Assembly (NCBI RefSeq): GCF_019898765.1
Contig: NZ_JAIOKB010000001.1
Span: 620,001-684,000 of the forward strand
From: Sphingomonas yunnanensis
GTDB taxonomy: Bacteria; Pseudomonadota; Alphaproteobacteria; Sphingomonadales; Sphingomonadaceae
Direction of reading: 5' to 3'
DNA length: 64,000 nt
Both the position numbers and the translations under genes were made by a program. Positions 29,527 through 42,729 of this stretch are shown here, piece by piece (positions within the stretch are counted from its first letter, which is position 1; each line of letters starts with the position of its first letter). The notes beneath the pieces are model-generated. The model saw nothing but the letters and a program-made list of their open reading frames with translations. It ran no database searches and had not been told where the DNA came from.

Positions 29527-32500
29527 TCAGTTGTGCGGCTGCGAATAATAGGCCTGCAGCGGACGCACTTCAAGCTTGCTCCCGGAATTGCCCGCCACAC
29601 CGGCGCCGATCGCGGCGGCCGCCTGCACCGCCGCCGAGGCGGTGGTGAAATAGGGTATCTTGCCGTTCACCGCCGAGGCGCGGATCGGCTGCGAGTCCTT
29701 GAGGCTCTGCCAGCCCTCCGTTGTGTTGAAGATCAGGTCGATCTTGCCGTCCTTGATGCGGTCGACGATGTGCGGCCGGCCCTGTGCCACCTTGTTGATC
29801 CGCTCGACAGGGAGCCCGGCGCGCTCGAGATGGTCCGCCGTGCCGGTGGTGGCGACGATCGCGAAGCCGGCCTCGACCAGCGTGCGCACCGCCGGGACGA
29901 TCGCTTCCTTGTCGCCCTGCTTGACGCTGACGAACACCGCGCCCGTGCTGGGCAGTACCGTGCCCGCGCCGAGCTGCGACTTGGCGAAGGCGGTGGTGAA
30001 GTCGCGGTCGATCCCCATGACCTCGCCGGTGCTCTTCATCTCGGGTGACAGCACCGGGTCGATCCCGGGAAAGCGGCTGAACGGGAACACCGCCTCCTTG
30101 ACCGCGAAATAATCGATGTCGCGATCGATCGTCGGCAGGTCGGCGAGCTTCTCGCCCGCCATCACGCGCGCCGCGATCTTGGCGATCGGCGCGCCGATCG
30201 CCTTGGCGACGAAGGGTACGGTGCGGCTGGCGCGCGGGTTGACCTCGATGAGGTAGACCAGCCCGTCCTTCACCGCGAACTGGATGTTCATCAGCCCACG
30301 CACGGACAGGCCGTTGGCCAGCGCCTCTGTCTGCCGCTCGATCTCGGCGACGATCTCGGGCGCGAGTGAATAGGGCGGGATCGAGCAGGCGCTGTCGCCG
30401 GAATGGACCCCCGCCTCCTCGATATGCTGGAGCACGCCCGCGACCACCACCTGATCGCCGTCGCAGATCGCGTCGACGTCGACCTCGACCGCGTCGCGCA
30501 GATATTGGTCGATCAGCACCGGCGCGTCGCCCGAGACCTGCACCGCGGTCTGGATATAATCCTCGAGCTGCTGGTCGCTGTCGACGATCTCCATCGCGCG
30601 ACCGCCGAGCACGTAGCTCGGCCGCATCAGCACCGGATAACCGATGCGGTTGGCGACGTTGAGCGCCTCCTCGCGGCTGCGCGCGATGCCGTTGGCGGGC
30701 TGGCGCAGCTTGAGCCGGTTGACCAGAGCGGCGAAACGCTCGCGGTCCTCGGCGAGGTCGATCGCGTCGGGCGAGGTACCGAGGATCGGGATGCCCGCCT
30801 GCTCCAGCGCGCGCGCGAGGTTGAGCGGGGTCTGGCCGCCGAACTGGACGATCACGCCGACCAGCTCGCCCGACTGCTGCTCGACGTGGAGGATCTCGAG
30901 CACGTCCTCGGCGGTGAGCGGCTCGAAATAGAGCCGGTCCGACGTATCATAGTCGGTGCTCACCGTCTCCGGGTTGCAGTTGACCATGATCGTCTCATAG
31001 CCCTGCTCCGCCAGCGCGAAGCAGGCGTGGCAGCAGCAATAGTCGAACTCGATCCCCTGCCCGATCCGGTTCGGCCCGCCGCCCAGGATCACGATCTTTC
31101 GCCGGTCGCTCGGCTGCGCCTCGTTCTCGGGCTCGCCGAACATCGGCGCCTCGTAGGTCGAGTACATGTAGGGCGTCTTGGCCTCGAACTCGGCGGCGCA
31201 GGTGTCGATCCGCTTGAACACGGGGCGGACGCCGAGCTTGATGCGACGCTGGCGCACCTCCTCCTCGGTGACGCCGCCGGTCATCGCCTTGACCGCCTCG
31301 TGGATCAGCCCCGAGCCGCGTGCGATGCCGCGCTCCATGCCGCGCAGGTTGGCCGACTGGAGCGCGAGCCAGGCGAGCCGCTTGTCGGAGAAGCCCATCG
31401 CCTTGAGCCGGCGCATGCCGGGCGCGTCGATCGGCAGGCCGTTCGCCATCACCTCGGCCTCGGCGGCGACGATCTCGGCGATCCGGTCGAGGAACCAGGG
31501 GTCGTACTTGGCGATGGCGTGCACCTCGGCGACGGTGAAGCCCTCGCGCAGCGCCTGGGCGGCGACCAGCAGCCGGTCGGGCGTCGGCGCGGCGAGCGCG
31601 GCCTCGATCTCGGCACGCGGCGCGCCGGCGAGCCGCTCGACATCGTTGAAGCCCGACAGGCCCGTCTCCAGCCCGCGCAGCGCCTTCTGCACCGACTCGT
31701 GGATGTTGCGCCCGATCGCCATCACCTCGCCGACCGACTTCATCGCGGTTCCGAGCGTCGCCTGCGCGCCCTTGAACTTCTCGAAGGCGAAGCGGGGGAT
31801 CTTGGTGACGACATAGTCGATCGTCGGCTCGAACGAGGCCGGAGTGGCGCCGGTGATGTCGTTCTCGATCTCGTCGAGCGTGTAGCCGACCGCCAGCTTG
31901 GCGGCGACCTTGGCGATCGGGAAGCCGGTCGCCTTGCTGGCCAGTGCCGAAGAGCGCGACACGCGCGGGTTCATCTCGATGACGATGAGGCGCCCGTCCT
32001 TGGGGTTGACCGCGAACTGGACGTTGGAGCCGCCGGTCTCGACGCCGATCTCGCGCAGCACCGCGATGCTGGCGTTGCGCATGATCTGATATTCCTTGTC
32101 GGTCAGCGTCAGCGCCGGCGCGACGGTGATGGAATCGCCGGTGTGGACCCCCATCGGGTCGATGTTCTCGATCGAGCAGATGATGATGCAATTGTCCGCG
32201 CGGTCGCGGACCACCTCCATCTCATATTCCTTCCAGCCGAGCAGCGATTCCTCGATCAGCACCTCGGTGGTGGGCGAGGCGTCGAGCCCCTTGCGGACGA
32301 TCTCCAGGAACTCCTCGCGGTTGTAGGCGACGCCGCCGCCCGTCCCCCCTAACGTGAAGCTGGGCCGGATGATCGCGGGCAGCCCTACCTTTTCGAGCCC
32401 GGCGAGCGCCTCCGCCTCCGTGTGCGCGATATGGCTACGCGCGCTCTCGAGCCCGATCTTGTCCATCGCGTCGCGGAACTTGAGCCGGTCCTCGGCCTTG

Positions 32501-32871
32501 TCGATCGCCTCGGCGTCGGCGCCGATCATCTGGACGCCGTATTTCTCCAGCGTGCCGTCGCGGAACAGCGCCAGCGCGGTGTTGAGCGCGGTCTGCCCGC
32601 CCATCGTCGGCAGCACCGCGTCGGGGCGTTCCTTGGCGATGATCGTGGCGACCACCTCGGGGGTGATCGGCTCGACGTAGGTGGCATCGGCCAGCTCCGG
32701 ATCGGTCATGATCGTCGCCGGATTCGAGTTCACCAGGACGATGCGATAGCCCTCTTCCTTGAGCGCCTTGATCGCCTGCGTGCCGGAATAGTCGAACTCG
32801 CACGCCTGGCCGATGATGATCGGCCCCGCGCCGATGACGAGGATGGAGGAGATGTCGGTGCGTTTGGGCAT
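29527..32871 (-). CDS. carB: Carbamoyl phosphate synthase large subunit
   Basis: A 1114-residue protein making carbamoyl phosphate for pyrimidines and arginine from ammonia (delivered by CarA), bicarbonate and two ATP. Two homologous ATP-grasp halves are visible: the first begins [20 protein letters not shown], the second [17 protein letters not shown]. Each has the [11 protein letters not shown] or [11 protein letters not shown] loop and [17 protein letters not shown] or [18 protein letters not shown]-terminal MGS-like allosteric domain ([19 protein letters not shown] onwards) is complete. Length is at the upper end of normal. It is downstream of carA by 80 bases. Confidence 0.98.
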   Translation of the reverse strand: MPKRTDISSILVIGAGPIIIGQACEFDYSGTQAIKALKEEGYRIVLVNSNPATIMTDPELADATYVEPITPEVVATIIAKERPDAVLPTMGGQTALNTALALFRDGTLEKYGVQMIGADAEAIDKAEDRLKFRDAMDKIGLESARSHIAHTEAEALAGLEKVGLPAIIRPSFTLGGTGGGVAYNREEFLEIVRKGLDASPTTEVLIEESLLGWKEYEMEVVRDRADNCIIICSIENIDPMGVHTGDSITVAPALTLTDKEYQIMRNASIAVLREIGVETGGSNVQFAVNPKDGRLIVIEMNPRVSRSSALASKATGFPIAKVAAKLAVGYTLDEIENDITGATPASFEPTIDYVVTKIPRFAFEKFKGAQATLGTAMKSVGEVMAIGRNIHESVQKALRGLETGLSGFNDVERLAGAPRAEIEAALAAPTPDRLLVAAQALREGFTVAEVHAIAKYDPWFLDRIAEIVAAEAEVMANGLPIDAPGMRRLKAMGFSDKRLAWLALQSANLRGMERGIARGSGLIHEAVKAMTGGVTEEEVRQRRIKLGVRPVFKRIDTCAAEFEAKTPYMYSTYEAPMFGEPENEAQPSDRRKIVILGGGPNRIGQGIEFDYCCCHACFALAEQGYETIMVNCNPETVSTDYDTSDRLYFEPLTAEDVLEILHVEQQSGELVGVIVQFGGQTPLNLARALEQAGIPILGTSPDAIDLAEDRERFAALVNRLKLRQPANGIARSREEALNVANRIGYPVLMRPSYVLGGRAMEIVDSDQQLEDYIQTAVQVSGDAPVLIDQYLRDAVEVDVDAICDGDQVVVAGVLQHIEEAGVHSGDSACSIPPYSLAPEIVAEIERQTEALANGLSVRGLMNIQFAVKDGLVYLIEVNPRASRTVPFVAKAIGAPIAKIAARVMAGEKLADLPTIDRDIDYFAVKEAVFPFSRFPGIDPVLSPEMKSTGEVMGIDRDFTTAFAKSQLGAGTVLPSTGAVFVSVKQGDKEAIVPAVRTLVEAGFAIVATTGTADHLERAGLPVERINKVAQGRPHIVDRIKDGKIDLIFNTTEGWQSLKDSQPIRASAVNGKIPYFTTASAAVQAAAAIGAGVAGNSGSKLEVRPLQAYYSQPHN

Positions 32872-32951
32872 GCGTCGGATCCTGCCTTCAAGGCTTCTTT
32901 GTTTCAGGCGAGGGCACCGCCGCTCGCCCGCTATCTCGTCGCGACGCGATC

Positions 32952-34124
32952 TCAGGCCGCGCGCAGCGCCGCCACGAACCGCTCGAACAGGTACAGGCTG
33001 TCCTGCGGTCCGGGGCTCGCCTCGGGGTGATATTGCACGCTGAACGCGGGCCGGTCGGTCAGCTCGATCCCCGCGTTGCTGCCGTCGAACAGCGACACGT
33101 GCGTCTCGCGCGCGTTGGCCGGCAAGGTCGCACGCTCGACCGCGAAGCCGTGGTTCATGCTAGTGATCTCGACCGCGCCGTCACTCAGCCGCTTGACCGG
33201 GTGGTTGGCGCCGCGGTGGCCCTGGAACATCTTGGTCGTCCGCGCGCCCGCCGCCAGCGCGAGCAGCTGGTGGCCGAGGCAGATGCCGAACAGCGGCTTG
33301 CGGGTGTCGAGCAGCTCGCGGATGACCGGCACCGCATACTCGCCCGTCGCGGCGGGGTCGCCGGGTCCGTTGGAGAGGAAGATGCCGTCGGGCGCGAGCG
33401 CCATGATCTCGTCGAAGGTCGCGGTCGCGGGCACCACCGACACCTTCGCCCCCGCCTGAACGAGGTTGCGGAAGATGTTTAACTTACTGCCGTAATCGAC
33501 TGCGACCACGTGCGGCCGCGCGCCCTCGCCGGCGCTGCCATAGCCGAAGCCGAGCCGCCAGATCCCGCCCTCCCAGCTGCCGTGGGTCTCGCGAGTCACG
33601 TCCTTGGCGAGGTCCATCCCCTCCAGCCCGGGCCAGCCGCGCGCCAGCTTGAGCAGCAGGTCGAGGTCGAACGCGCCATCGGGCGCGTGCGCCACCACGC
33701 CCGTCGGCGCCCCGCCGCCGCGGATGCGCCGAGTCAGCGCGCGCGTGTCGATCCCAGCGAGCCCGATGCGCGCGTGCCGCTCCATCCAGCCGGCGAGGTT
33801 CTCCACGGCGCGAAAGTTGCTCGGCGCGGTAGGATCCTCGCGCACGATCATACCGAGCGCGTGCGGGTTGTCGGCCTCGACGTCGTCGGGATTGGCGCCG
33901 ACATTGCCGATGTGGGGAAAGGTGAAGGTGATGATCTGACCGGCGAAGCTCGGGTCGGTCATGATCTCCTGGTAACCCGTCATGGCGGTGTGGAAGCACA
34001 CCTCGCCGACCGCCTGGCCGGTCGCGCCGAAACCGCGGCCCCACGCCACCTCGCCGCTGGCGAGGACGAGGACGCCCGTCGCTCCATCCGGTCTGGGCGC
34101 GTGCGGAAACGTGGCGTCGGCCAT
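32952..34124 (-). CDS. carA: Carbamoyl phosphate synthase small (glutaminase) subunit
   Basis: A 390-residue glutamine amidotransferase subunit. The N-terminal CPSase domain ([20 protein letters not shown]) leads into a class I GATase domain with catalytic Cys in [15 protein letters not shown] and the His/Glu dyad in [12 protein letters not shown]. It supplies ammonia to CarB. ATG 34124 is a standard start; yqeY is divergent 95 bases away. The 80-base carA-carB spacer has no clear open frame or hairpin with a U-tract. Confidence 0.97.
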   Translation of the reverse strand: MADATFPHAPRPDGATGVLVLASGEVAWGRGFGATGQAVGEVCFHTAMTGYQEIMTDPSFAGQIITFTFPHIGNVGANPDDVEADNPHALGMIVREDPTAPSNFRAVENLAGWMERHARIGLAGIDTRALTRRIRGGGAPTGVVAHAPDGAFDLDLLLKLARGWPGLEGMDLAKDVTRETHGSWEGGIWRLGFGYGSAGEGARPHVVAVDYGSKLNIFRNLVQAGAKVSVVPATATFDEIMALAPDGIFLSNGPGDPAATGEYAVPVIRELLDTRKPLFGICLGHQLLALAAGARTTKMFQGHRGANHPVKRLSDGAVEITSMNHGFAVERATLPANARETHVSLFDGSNAGIELTDRPAFSVQYHPEASPGPQDSLYLFERFVAALRAA

Positions 34125-34219
34125 GGCAGGCGGGCACTCCTTGTGTGGGTCGGCAATGTCGCTAAGCCCCGCCCGCTAGAGACGCGCGCCGGACGCGTCA
34201 ATCGGTTAAGGACACGGGT

Positions 34220-34675
34220 ATGATAAGGGACGACATCAAGGCCGCGCAGATCGCGGCGATGAAGGCGGGCGACAAGGAGGCGCGCGCCACCATCGGGCTG
34301 ATCCAGGCAGCGGTGAAGAATCGCGACATCGAGCTGCGGACCGGCGCGGCGCCGGCAGACGACGACGCGGTCGTCGTCGAGGTGCTGCAGAAGATGGTCA
34401 AGCAGCGCCGCGAGTCGATCGCGATGTACGAGCAGGGCGGCCGCCCCGAGCTGGCCGCGGCGGAGCAGGCCGAGGTAGCGGTGATCGAACGCTTCCTGCC
34501 GCAGCAGATGAGCGAGGACGAGACCCGCACCGCGATCGAGTCGATCAAGGCTGAGCTGGGCGCGGGCGGCATGAAGGACATGGGCCGCGTGATGGCCGAG
34601 CTGAAGGCGCGCCACGCCACCACGCTCGACATGAGCAAGGCGAGCGCGTTGGTGAAGGCGGCGCTGACGGGATGA
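34220..34675 (+). CDS. GatB/YqeY domain protein
   Basis: A 151-residue protein equivalent to the tail domain of GatB, here stand-alone (YqeY). Typical features are the N-terminal MIRDDIKAAQIAAMKAGDKE, EVLQKMVKQRRESIAMYEQG, and the C-terminal LGAGGMKDMGRVMAELKARH with D-rich tail. The domain binds tRNA in the amidotransferase GatCAB; the role of the free form is unknown. It lies upstream of dnaG-rpoD in the same direction, as in many alphaproteobacteria, with 279 bases and a repeat between. Confidence 0.93.
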   Translation: MIRDDIKAAQIAAMKAGDKEARATIGLIQAAVKNRDIELRTGAAPADDDAVVVEVLQKMVKQRRESIAMYEQGGRPELAAAEQAEVAVIERFLPQQMSEDETRTAIESIKAELGAGGMKDMGRVMAELKARHATTLDMSKASALVKAALTG

Positions 34676-34756
34676 GGCCGCGGGCGGGCTGAGGATCTCG
34701 CGGAGGGGCAGAGGGGCCGCGAGCGCTTCGCCCTGCTCGCCCCGTACCCCCTTTCC

Positions 34757-34850
34757 GTGATCCCGGACTTGTTCCGGGATCCACCGAGCCGCACTGCCGA
34801 AAGCGTTGCTAACGCGGAACAGTGGATCCCGGAACAAGCCGGGATGAGGG
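34757..34850. repeat. REP-like inverted pair, family B (best copy)
   Basis: The left hairpin GTGATCCCGGACTTGTTCCGGGATCCACC and the right GTGGATCCCGGAACAAGCCGGGATGA (read in parts) face each other about 40 bases apart. It stands between yqeY and dnaG, the only codirectional gap in the window with a full pair. Confidence 0.8.
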
Positions 34851-34942
34851 TAAAAAGCTGACCGGTGTGCCGACCGGATGGATGGAGACACCCCGTCCCA
34901 CCGCGACACATTGCCCTCTGCACCCCATGGCGTCATAAGGGG

Positions 34943-34948
34943 TATAAT
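34943..34948 (+). promoter_or_regulatory. Perfect TATAAT -10 box just before dnaG
   Basis: TATAAT ends six bases before the GTG start at 34955. A consensus -35 at the right distance is not seen (GCACCC at 17 bases; TTGCCC lies 26 bases upstream). If used, transcription would begin at or next to the start codon, giving a leaderless dnaG mRNA. This is inference. Confidence 0.45.
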
Positions 34949-34954
34949 GCGTCG

Positions 34955-36849
34955 GTGAGTCTCACCCCCGCCTTCCTCGACGAGCTGCGCGCGCGCACGT
35001 CGCTCACCGCGCTGGTCGGCAAGACGGTCAAGCTTACCCGCGCCGGGCGCGAGTCGAAGGGCTGCTGCCCCTTCCACAACGAGAAGACGCCGAGCTTCTA
35101 CGTCAACGACGACAAAGGCTTCTATCACTGTTTCGGCTGCTCGGCGCACGGCGACGCGATCCGCTGGCTGACCGACCACCGGGGCCTCCCCTTCATCGAC
35201 GCGGTCAAGGAACTCGCCGCGGCGGCGGGGATGGAGATGCCGGCGCAAGACCGCCAGTCGGCCGAGCGCGCGGAGCGTGCCAAGTCGCTCCACGACGTGA
35301 TGCAGGCCGCCGCGGACTTCTTCACCCAGCAGCTCGGCGGCAGCGAGGGCGCCGACGCGCGCGCGTTGCTCGACCGGCGCGGGGTGAACGCAGCGACGCA
35401 GCGCAGCTTCGGCTTCGGCTACGCGCCCGACTCGCGCACGCGGCTCCGCGCCGCGCTCAAGGATTTCGGCGACGCCATGCTGATCGAGGCGGGGCTGCTG
35501 ATCCAGGTCGAGGGCAAGGAGCCCTACGACCGATTCCGCGGCCGGCTGATGATCCCGATCCGCGACCCGCGCGGGCGCGTCATCGCCTTCGGCGGGCGCA
35601 TCATCGGAGAAGGCGAGCCGAAATACCTCAACTCGCCCGACACCCCGCTCTTCGACAAGGGGCGGACGCTCTACAATCTCGACCGCGCCGCCGCGGCCGC
35701 GCGCAAGGCCGAGCGGCTGTTCGTGGTCGAGGGCTATATGGACGCGGTCGCGCTGGCGCAGCACGGCATCGGCGAGTCGGTGGCGCCGCTCGGCACCGCG
35801 CTGACGGAGGCGCAGCTCGAGCGACTGTGGCGCGTCGTCGACGTGCCCTATGTCTGCCTCGACGGCGACGCGGCCGGGCAGAAAGCCGCGATCCGCGCGG
35901 CGCAGCGCGCGCTGCCGCTGCTCGCGCCGGGGCGCAGCCTCGCCTTCGTCACCTTGCCCGAAGGCCAGGATCCCGACGACCTGATGCGCGCGCAGGGGCC
36001 GGGCGCGTTCGAGCCGCTGGTGCGCTCCGCGCAGCCGCTGGTCGACCGACTCTGGCAGCACGAGCTCGCCGCCGAGCCGCTGACCACGCCCGAGCAGCGC
36101 GCCGGCTTCAAGCGCCGCCTCGGCGACCTCGTCCAGTCGATCACCGACCCGAGCGTCCGGGCCGAATATCAGGCCGAGTTCCGTCACCGCTTCGACGAGC
36201 AGTTCGCGCGCATCCGCCAACCGTTCCAGCAGCGCACGCCCTTCTACCCGATGGCGCAGCGCCGCCCCGGGCAGAAGTGGACGCCGCCGCCCGCGCCCGT
36301 CACCGAGGACGCCAAGCGCGTCGGCGCCGCGGGCGGTATCGACCGCGTTCTCGCCAAGGCGGTGCTCGCCGGGCTGATCCGCCACCCCGCCGAGATCGCG
36401 CGTCACATGGAAGTGCTCGGCGGGCTGCGCCTCGCCGAGGGGGCGCTCGGACGGCTGTTCGAGGCGGTGATCGATGTCGCGCTGGAGGATCGTCGCGGCG
36501 ATCCGCTTGATAGCGGACGACTGGTCACCATATTGGTGCGATCCGGTTTCGATACGGTCGCTCATGACCTCTTGAGAGCCGATACGATGCCCTATTCGTT
36601 CACGCGCGCCAGCGGCGACGAGAAGCAGGCGCGCGACGACCTCGACGAGGCGATCGCGATCCTGGTCGCCCGGCCGGAGGTGGATGCGGCTCTGGCGGAA
36701 GCAACTTCCGCGATGAAGGCGCGCTTCACCGCCGAGGCGTTCGAACGACAAGTGGCGTTGGTGAACGAACAACGTGCGCTGGATGAGCGGCTTGCAAATC
36801 TGGTGCAGGCAAACGAAGACGCCCGCGCGCTTGGACTTGAGGACGATTG

Positions 36850-36850
<1 letters not shown>
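34955..36850 (+). CDS. dnaG: DNA primase
   Basis: A 631-residue primase that lays RNA primers at the replication fork. The N-terminal zinc finger uses Cys38, His41, Cys59 and Cys62 (CPFH and CFGC). The RNA-polymerase core has the TOPRIM motifs [14 protein letters not shown] and [14 protein letters not shown]. The C-terminal helicase-binding domain is present. The start is set at GTG 34955 ([17 protein letters not shown]), which aligns with the family N-terminus; an in-frame ATG 30 codons upstream gives a tail unlike any primase. The stop overlaps rpoD by one base (TGATG). Confidence 0.95.
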
Positions 36851-38886
<2,036 letters not shown>

Positions 38887-38927
38887 GCGCCCACCCGCGC
38901 GGCGGGTGAGTGGCCCGATACAGACCA

Positions 38928-38963
38928 GCCGCGGCGGCGATAGCGCCGCCGCGGCGGTTTTTT
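38928..38963 (+). terminator. Rho-independent terminator after rpoD
   Basis: A 12-base-pair perfect GC stem, GCCGCGGCGGCG-ATAG-CGCCGCCGCGGC, with a 4-base loop, is followed two bases later by six T residues (38958-38963). It is the clearest intrinsic terminator in the window and ends the dnaG-rpoD transcript. Confidence 0.93.
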
Positions 38964-38994
38964 CTTACATTGACGGCGATCAATTCCCTTAAGC

Positions 38995-39016
38995 GTAAAT
39001 GACATCAATCATTTAC
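38995..39016. promoter_or_regulatory. Perfect palindrome upstream of the regulator-like gene, candidate operator
   Basis: GTAAATGA-CATCAA-TCATTTAC has two perfect 8-base arms and ends two bases before the ATG at 39019. In this GC-rich sequence such an AT-rich palindrome stands out. A position over the start suggests repression of the gene by its own product or another regulator; this is inferred. Confidence 0.6.
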
Positions 39017-39018
39017 CT

Positions 39019-39906
39019 ATGGTGGAACCGAAAGCCGGCCGCGACGCTCCGCGACTTCAGGTCACTGCGTCGACGCTGGTTCGTCATTTCGGCGAGTGGC
39101 AGGAACGTGCCGCGCGCGCGCCGGTGTACGTGCTCCACCACGGTCGCCCCCGCCTCATCCTCGTCGGCGTCGAGCTCGCCGCGACACTCGGCGATAACGG
39201 ACGGCCGACCCAGACCTCCGCGCTGCTCGACCCGATCCTGGACGCGCTCGATCTGCCGCTGCTGCTACTCGACGGCGAGGGCCTGATCGCGCACGCCAAC
39301 GCCGCCGCACGCGCGCGTTTCGGTGATCGCGTCGCAGTGCGGACCGGTGTCGTGGCCCTGTCGCAGCGCGACGGCGACACACTGGCGGCGGCGGTGCGAC
39401 GCGTGCTGGACGGTGCACCTCGCGAGCGCGTGTCGGTCGCGGTCGATCGCGTGCCGGGGCGCACGCTGGCGGTGATGGTGGAGCCGCTGCCCGAGGGGTG
39501 CCTGCTGCGGATCGAGGATGAGACCGGCGCGATCGAGGCGCAGGCAACCGCCGCCGCGCGTGACTCGATCGTCGCGGCCGTGGAGGCGACCGGACTCGCC
39601 GCGCTCGCGCGGATCAGCCTGCGCGGTTATCTCACCGCGCCGCGTCCCGCCCCGGCCGCGCTTCTGCATATGCCGCCTGCCCTTCTCACCGGCACGCGTT
39701 TCCTCGCGCTGGTCGCCGCCGCCGACCGGCCCGCGGTCGGCGAGTCGCTCGAGCGCGCCAGCGATGGCGAGATCGACGGGACCGTGCCCGCCGCCCTGTT
39801 GACCGGCGACGGCGAGGAACTCGCCGTTGCGCTCGGTTTCTGGCCGATCCGGGTCAACGGCCGGGTCCACGAGGTGATCGCTGCGGCGGTTCGACGGCCC
39901 GTGTAA
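39019..39906 (+). CDS. PAS-like domain protein with Phd-antitoxin-like N-terminus
   Basis: A 295-residue protein. The first ~50 residues (VTASTLVRHFGEWQERAARAP, then VYVLHHGRPRLILV) resemble the Phd/YefM antitoxin fold, where such segments bind DNA. Residues about 70-170 look like a PAS domain (LDALDLPLLLLDGEGLIAHA.. ending CLLRIEDETGAIEAQ). The C-terminal third is another PAS-like or related fold (LALVAAADRPAVGESLERA; GFWPIRVNGRVHEVIAAAV). No kinase, output enzyme or membrane segment is seen. Palindromes sharing GTAAA/TTTAC lie on both sides. A one-component sensor that controls itself and its neighbour is the inference; it is not a toxin-antitoxin pair as no toxin is adjacent. Confidence 0.75.
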   Translation: MVEPKAGRDAPRLQVTASTLVRHFGEWQERAARAPVYVLHHGRPRLILVGVELAATLGDNGRPTQTSALLDPILDALDLPLLLLDGEGLIAHANAAARARFGDRVAVRTGVVALSQRDGDTLAAAVRRVLDGAPRERVSVAVDRVPGRTLAVMVEPLPEGCLLRIEDETGAIEAQATAAARDSIVAAVEATGLAALARISLRGYLTAPRPAPAALLHMPPALLTGTRFLALVAAADRPAVGESLERASDGEIDGTVPAALLTGDGEELAVALGFWPIRVNGRVHEVIAAAVRRPV

Positions 39907-39920
39907 ACCGCACCTTTACA
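39902..39920. promoter_or_regulatory. Second palindrome, at the end of the regulator-like gene
   Basis: TGTAAA-CCGCACC-TTTACA is a perfect 6-base inverted repeat containing the TAA stop of the preceding gene and 59 bases ahead of the next ATG. It shares the half-site GTAAA/TTTAC with the palindrome at 38995 but with different spacing (7 against 12 bases between GTAAA and TTTAC). Confidence 0.5.
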
Positions 39921-39978
39921 TCGATCAGCTAGCTCGCAGCGCGCGGCCGAGGCGTGCCGCGGTAGCGTGGAGGCAGGA

Positions 39979-40638
39979 ATGATGGCGGACGCGAGTCAGC
40001 GCCCAGAGGACGGTCCGGCCGACCTGATCCTCGCGTTGGTCGCGCGCGACGGCACCGCCGCGTCGCGCCACGCCCGCGCGCTCATCGACCCCGCTGCACC
40101 ACTGCGTGACATCGCCGACACGATCCACGCCCTGTGCGTCGTCCACGGCACTTTCCCCGGCATGGTCGATCACGCCACCGCGTACGGCGTCGACTCGCTC
40201 GCGCCGGCGTGGCTCGCGCGCGCGGCGGGCACGATGGCGGCGGAGCGCGCGCTGCTGGTCCGCCTTGCCGCCGCCGCCGGCCCGCAGCCCTCGACGCCGG
40301 GGCAGGCCAGCGCCGCGGCGGCGATCCTGCAGCAGCGCGACACGCTGGCGCTGCTGGCGCGCTCCGACCGGCTCGGCTGTGCCACCGGCGCCGCAGCCGC
40401 CTTCGTGCTCGACTGGGTCGCGATCCGCGGCCTGCTCGAGCGCTGCGCGACGCGGCTCGATGAGGAGCCTAGCCCCAGCTTCGCCGCGGCACGCGACGAG
40501 GCGATCGAGATGCTGCGCGGCCTCGACCTGGCACCGGCGCGAGTGCGTGCGCTCACCTTCGGTGCCGAGCAGTTGCTCACGCAGCACCGCGGTCTGTGGC
40601 AGCTGCTCGAGGCCCGTGCCGCCGCGCGCAACGGCTGA
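39979..40638 (+). CDS. Conserved-looking protein of unknown function
   Basis: A 219-residue soluble, Ala-rich, mostly helical protein; I do not recognise a named family. Features are an acidic N-terminus, a stretch HALCVVHGTFPGMVDHA near 50, a central Ala-rich region, and AAAFVLDWVAIRGLLERCA near 145. No signal peptide or membrane segment is seen. A strong Shine-Dalgarno GGAGG at 39969 lies five bases before ATG 39979 and eight before a second ATG; I chose the first. It is preceded by the TGTAAA-N7-TTTACA palindrome and followed closely by the MoxR gene, so it may belong to the same transcript. Confidence 0.72.
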   Translation: MMADASQRPEDGPADLILALVARDGTAASRHARALIDPAAPLRDIADTIHALCVVHGTFPGMVDHATAYGVDSLAPAWLARAAGTMAAERALLVRLAAAAGPQPSTPGQASAAAAILQQRDTLALLARSDRLGCATGAAAAFVLDWVAIRGLLERCATRLDEEPSPSFAAARDEAIEMLRGLDLAPARVRALTFGAEQLLTQHRGLWQLLEARAAARNG

Positions 40639-40679
40639 GTTGGCTTGTCACTGGACCCGACGCGCCGCATGACGCACGC

Positions 40680-41534
<855 letters not shown>

Positions 41535-41543
41535 GCCGACGCC

Positions 41544-42722
41544 ATGTTCCTCGCCTTCCTCGATGCCCTGCGCGCCGCGGGCATCCCGGCGAGCCTCAAG
41601 GAGCACCTGCTGCTGCTCGAGGCGCTCGACGCCGCGGTGATCGACCGTTCGCCCGAGCAATTCTATTATCTCAGTCGCGCCATCTACGTGAAGGACGAGG
41701 CGCTGCTCGACCGCTTCGACCAGGTCTTCGCCGTCGTCTTTCGCGGCACACTGCCGGCGGAGGGTGTCGCGCCCGCCGATCTGCCCGAGGAGTGGCTTCG
41801 CGCGCTGGCACGGCGCCACCTCACCCCCGAGCAGATGGCGGCAATCGAGTCGCTCGGCTCGTGGGACGAGATCATGCGGACGCTGCGCGAGCGACTCGCC
41901 GAGCAGCACGCGCGCCACCAGGGCGGGAGCAAGTGGATCGGGACCGGCGGCACCAGCCCGTTCGGCAACGCGGGCTACAATCCCGAGGGCGTCCGCATCG
42001 GCGGCGAGGCGACGCACGGGCGCGCGATCAAGGTATGGGAGCAGCGCCCCTTCCGTGACCTCGACTCCTCCCGCGCGCTCGGCACGCGCAACATCAAATT
42101 GGCGCTGCGGCGGCTTCGCCGCTTCGCGCGCCAAGGCGCCGCCGACGAGCTCGACCTGGACGCGACCGTCGCCGGTACCGCGCGCCAAGGCTGGCTCGAC
42201 GTGCGTCTCCGCCCGGAACGGCGTAACGCGATCAAGCTGCTGCTCTTCCTCGACGTCGGCGGGTCGATGGACCCGTTCGTCACCGCCTGCGAGGAGCTGT
42301 TCTCGGCTGCCACCAGCGAGTTCCGCGAGCTCGAATTCTTCTACTTCCATAATTGCGTCTACGAGGGCGTGTGGAAGGACAATCGCCGCCGCTTCGACGC
42401 GCGCACGCCGACGCTCGAGCTGCTCCACACCTATGGCCGCGATTATAAGCTGCTCTTCGTCGGCGACGCGGCGATGAGCCCGTACGAGATCACGCATCCC
42501 GGCGGCTCGGTCGAGCACCACAATGACGAGCCCGGTGCCACCTGGCTGGGGCGGCTGACCGAGGCCTATCCCGCCGCGGCCTGGCTCAACCCTGCGCCGG
42601 AAGCACACTGGGACTATGCCGCCTCAACCGCGCTGATCCGCGACCTGCTGCGCGGGCGGATGTTCCCGCTGACGCTCGACGGGATCGACGCCGCCACGCG
42701 CGAGCTGGCGCGCCGGCGCTGA
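41544..42722 (+). CDS. VWA-domain CoxE-like protein, MoxR partner
   Basis: A 392-residue protein of the CoxE-like VWA family. The N-terminal half is helical (FLAFLDALRAAGIPASLKEH is a typical start). The C-terminal VWA domain has a MIDAS-like site LLFLDVGGSMDPF, where the usual DxSxS is DVGGS, followed by FYFHNCVYEGVWKDN and LLFVGDAAMSPYEI. The protein has a conserved WDEIMRTLRERL and a Gly-rich loop WIGTGGTSPFGNAGYNPEG. It is 9 bases downstream of the MoxR ATPase and almost touches the convergent RNase T2 gene (7 bases). Confidence 0.92.
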   Translation: MFLAFLDALRAAGIPASLKEHLLLLEALDAAVIDRSPEQFYYLSRAIYVKDEALLDRFDQVFAVVFRGTLPAEGVAPADLPEEWLRALARRHLTPEQMAAIESLGSWDEIMRTLRERLAEQHARHQGGSKWIGTGGTSPFGNAGYNPEGVRIGGEATHGRAIKVWEQRPFRDLDSSRALGTRNIKLALRRLRRFARQGAADELDLDATVAGTARQGWLDVRLRPERRNAIKLLLFLDVGGSMDPFVTACEELFSAATSEFRELEFFYFHNCVYEGVWKDNRRRFDARTPTLELLHTYGRDYKLLFVGDAAMSPYEITHPGGSVEHHNDEPGATWLGRLTEAYPAAAWLNPAPEAHWDYAASTALIRDLLRGRMFPLTLDGIDAATRELARRR

Positions 42723-42729
42723 TCGCGCG

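Noticed and set aside
34911..34948. TTGCCC plus TATAAT as a standard promoter for dnaG
   Set aside because: The spacing is 26 bases, far from 16-18; only the -10 is kept as a site.
39019..40638. Toxin-antitoxin pair
   Set aside because: The Phd-like segment is fused to long PAS-like domains, and the next protein is too large and unlike known toxins.
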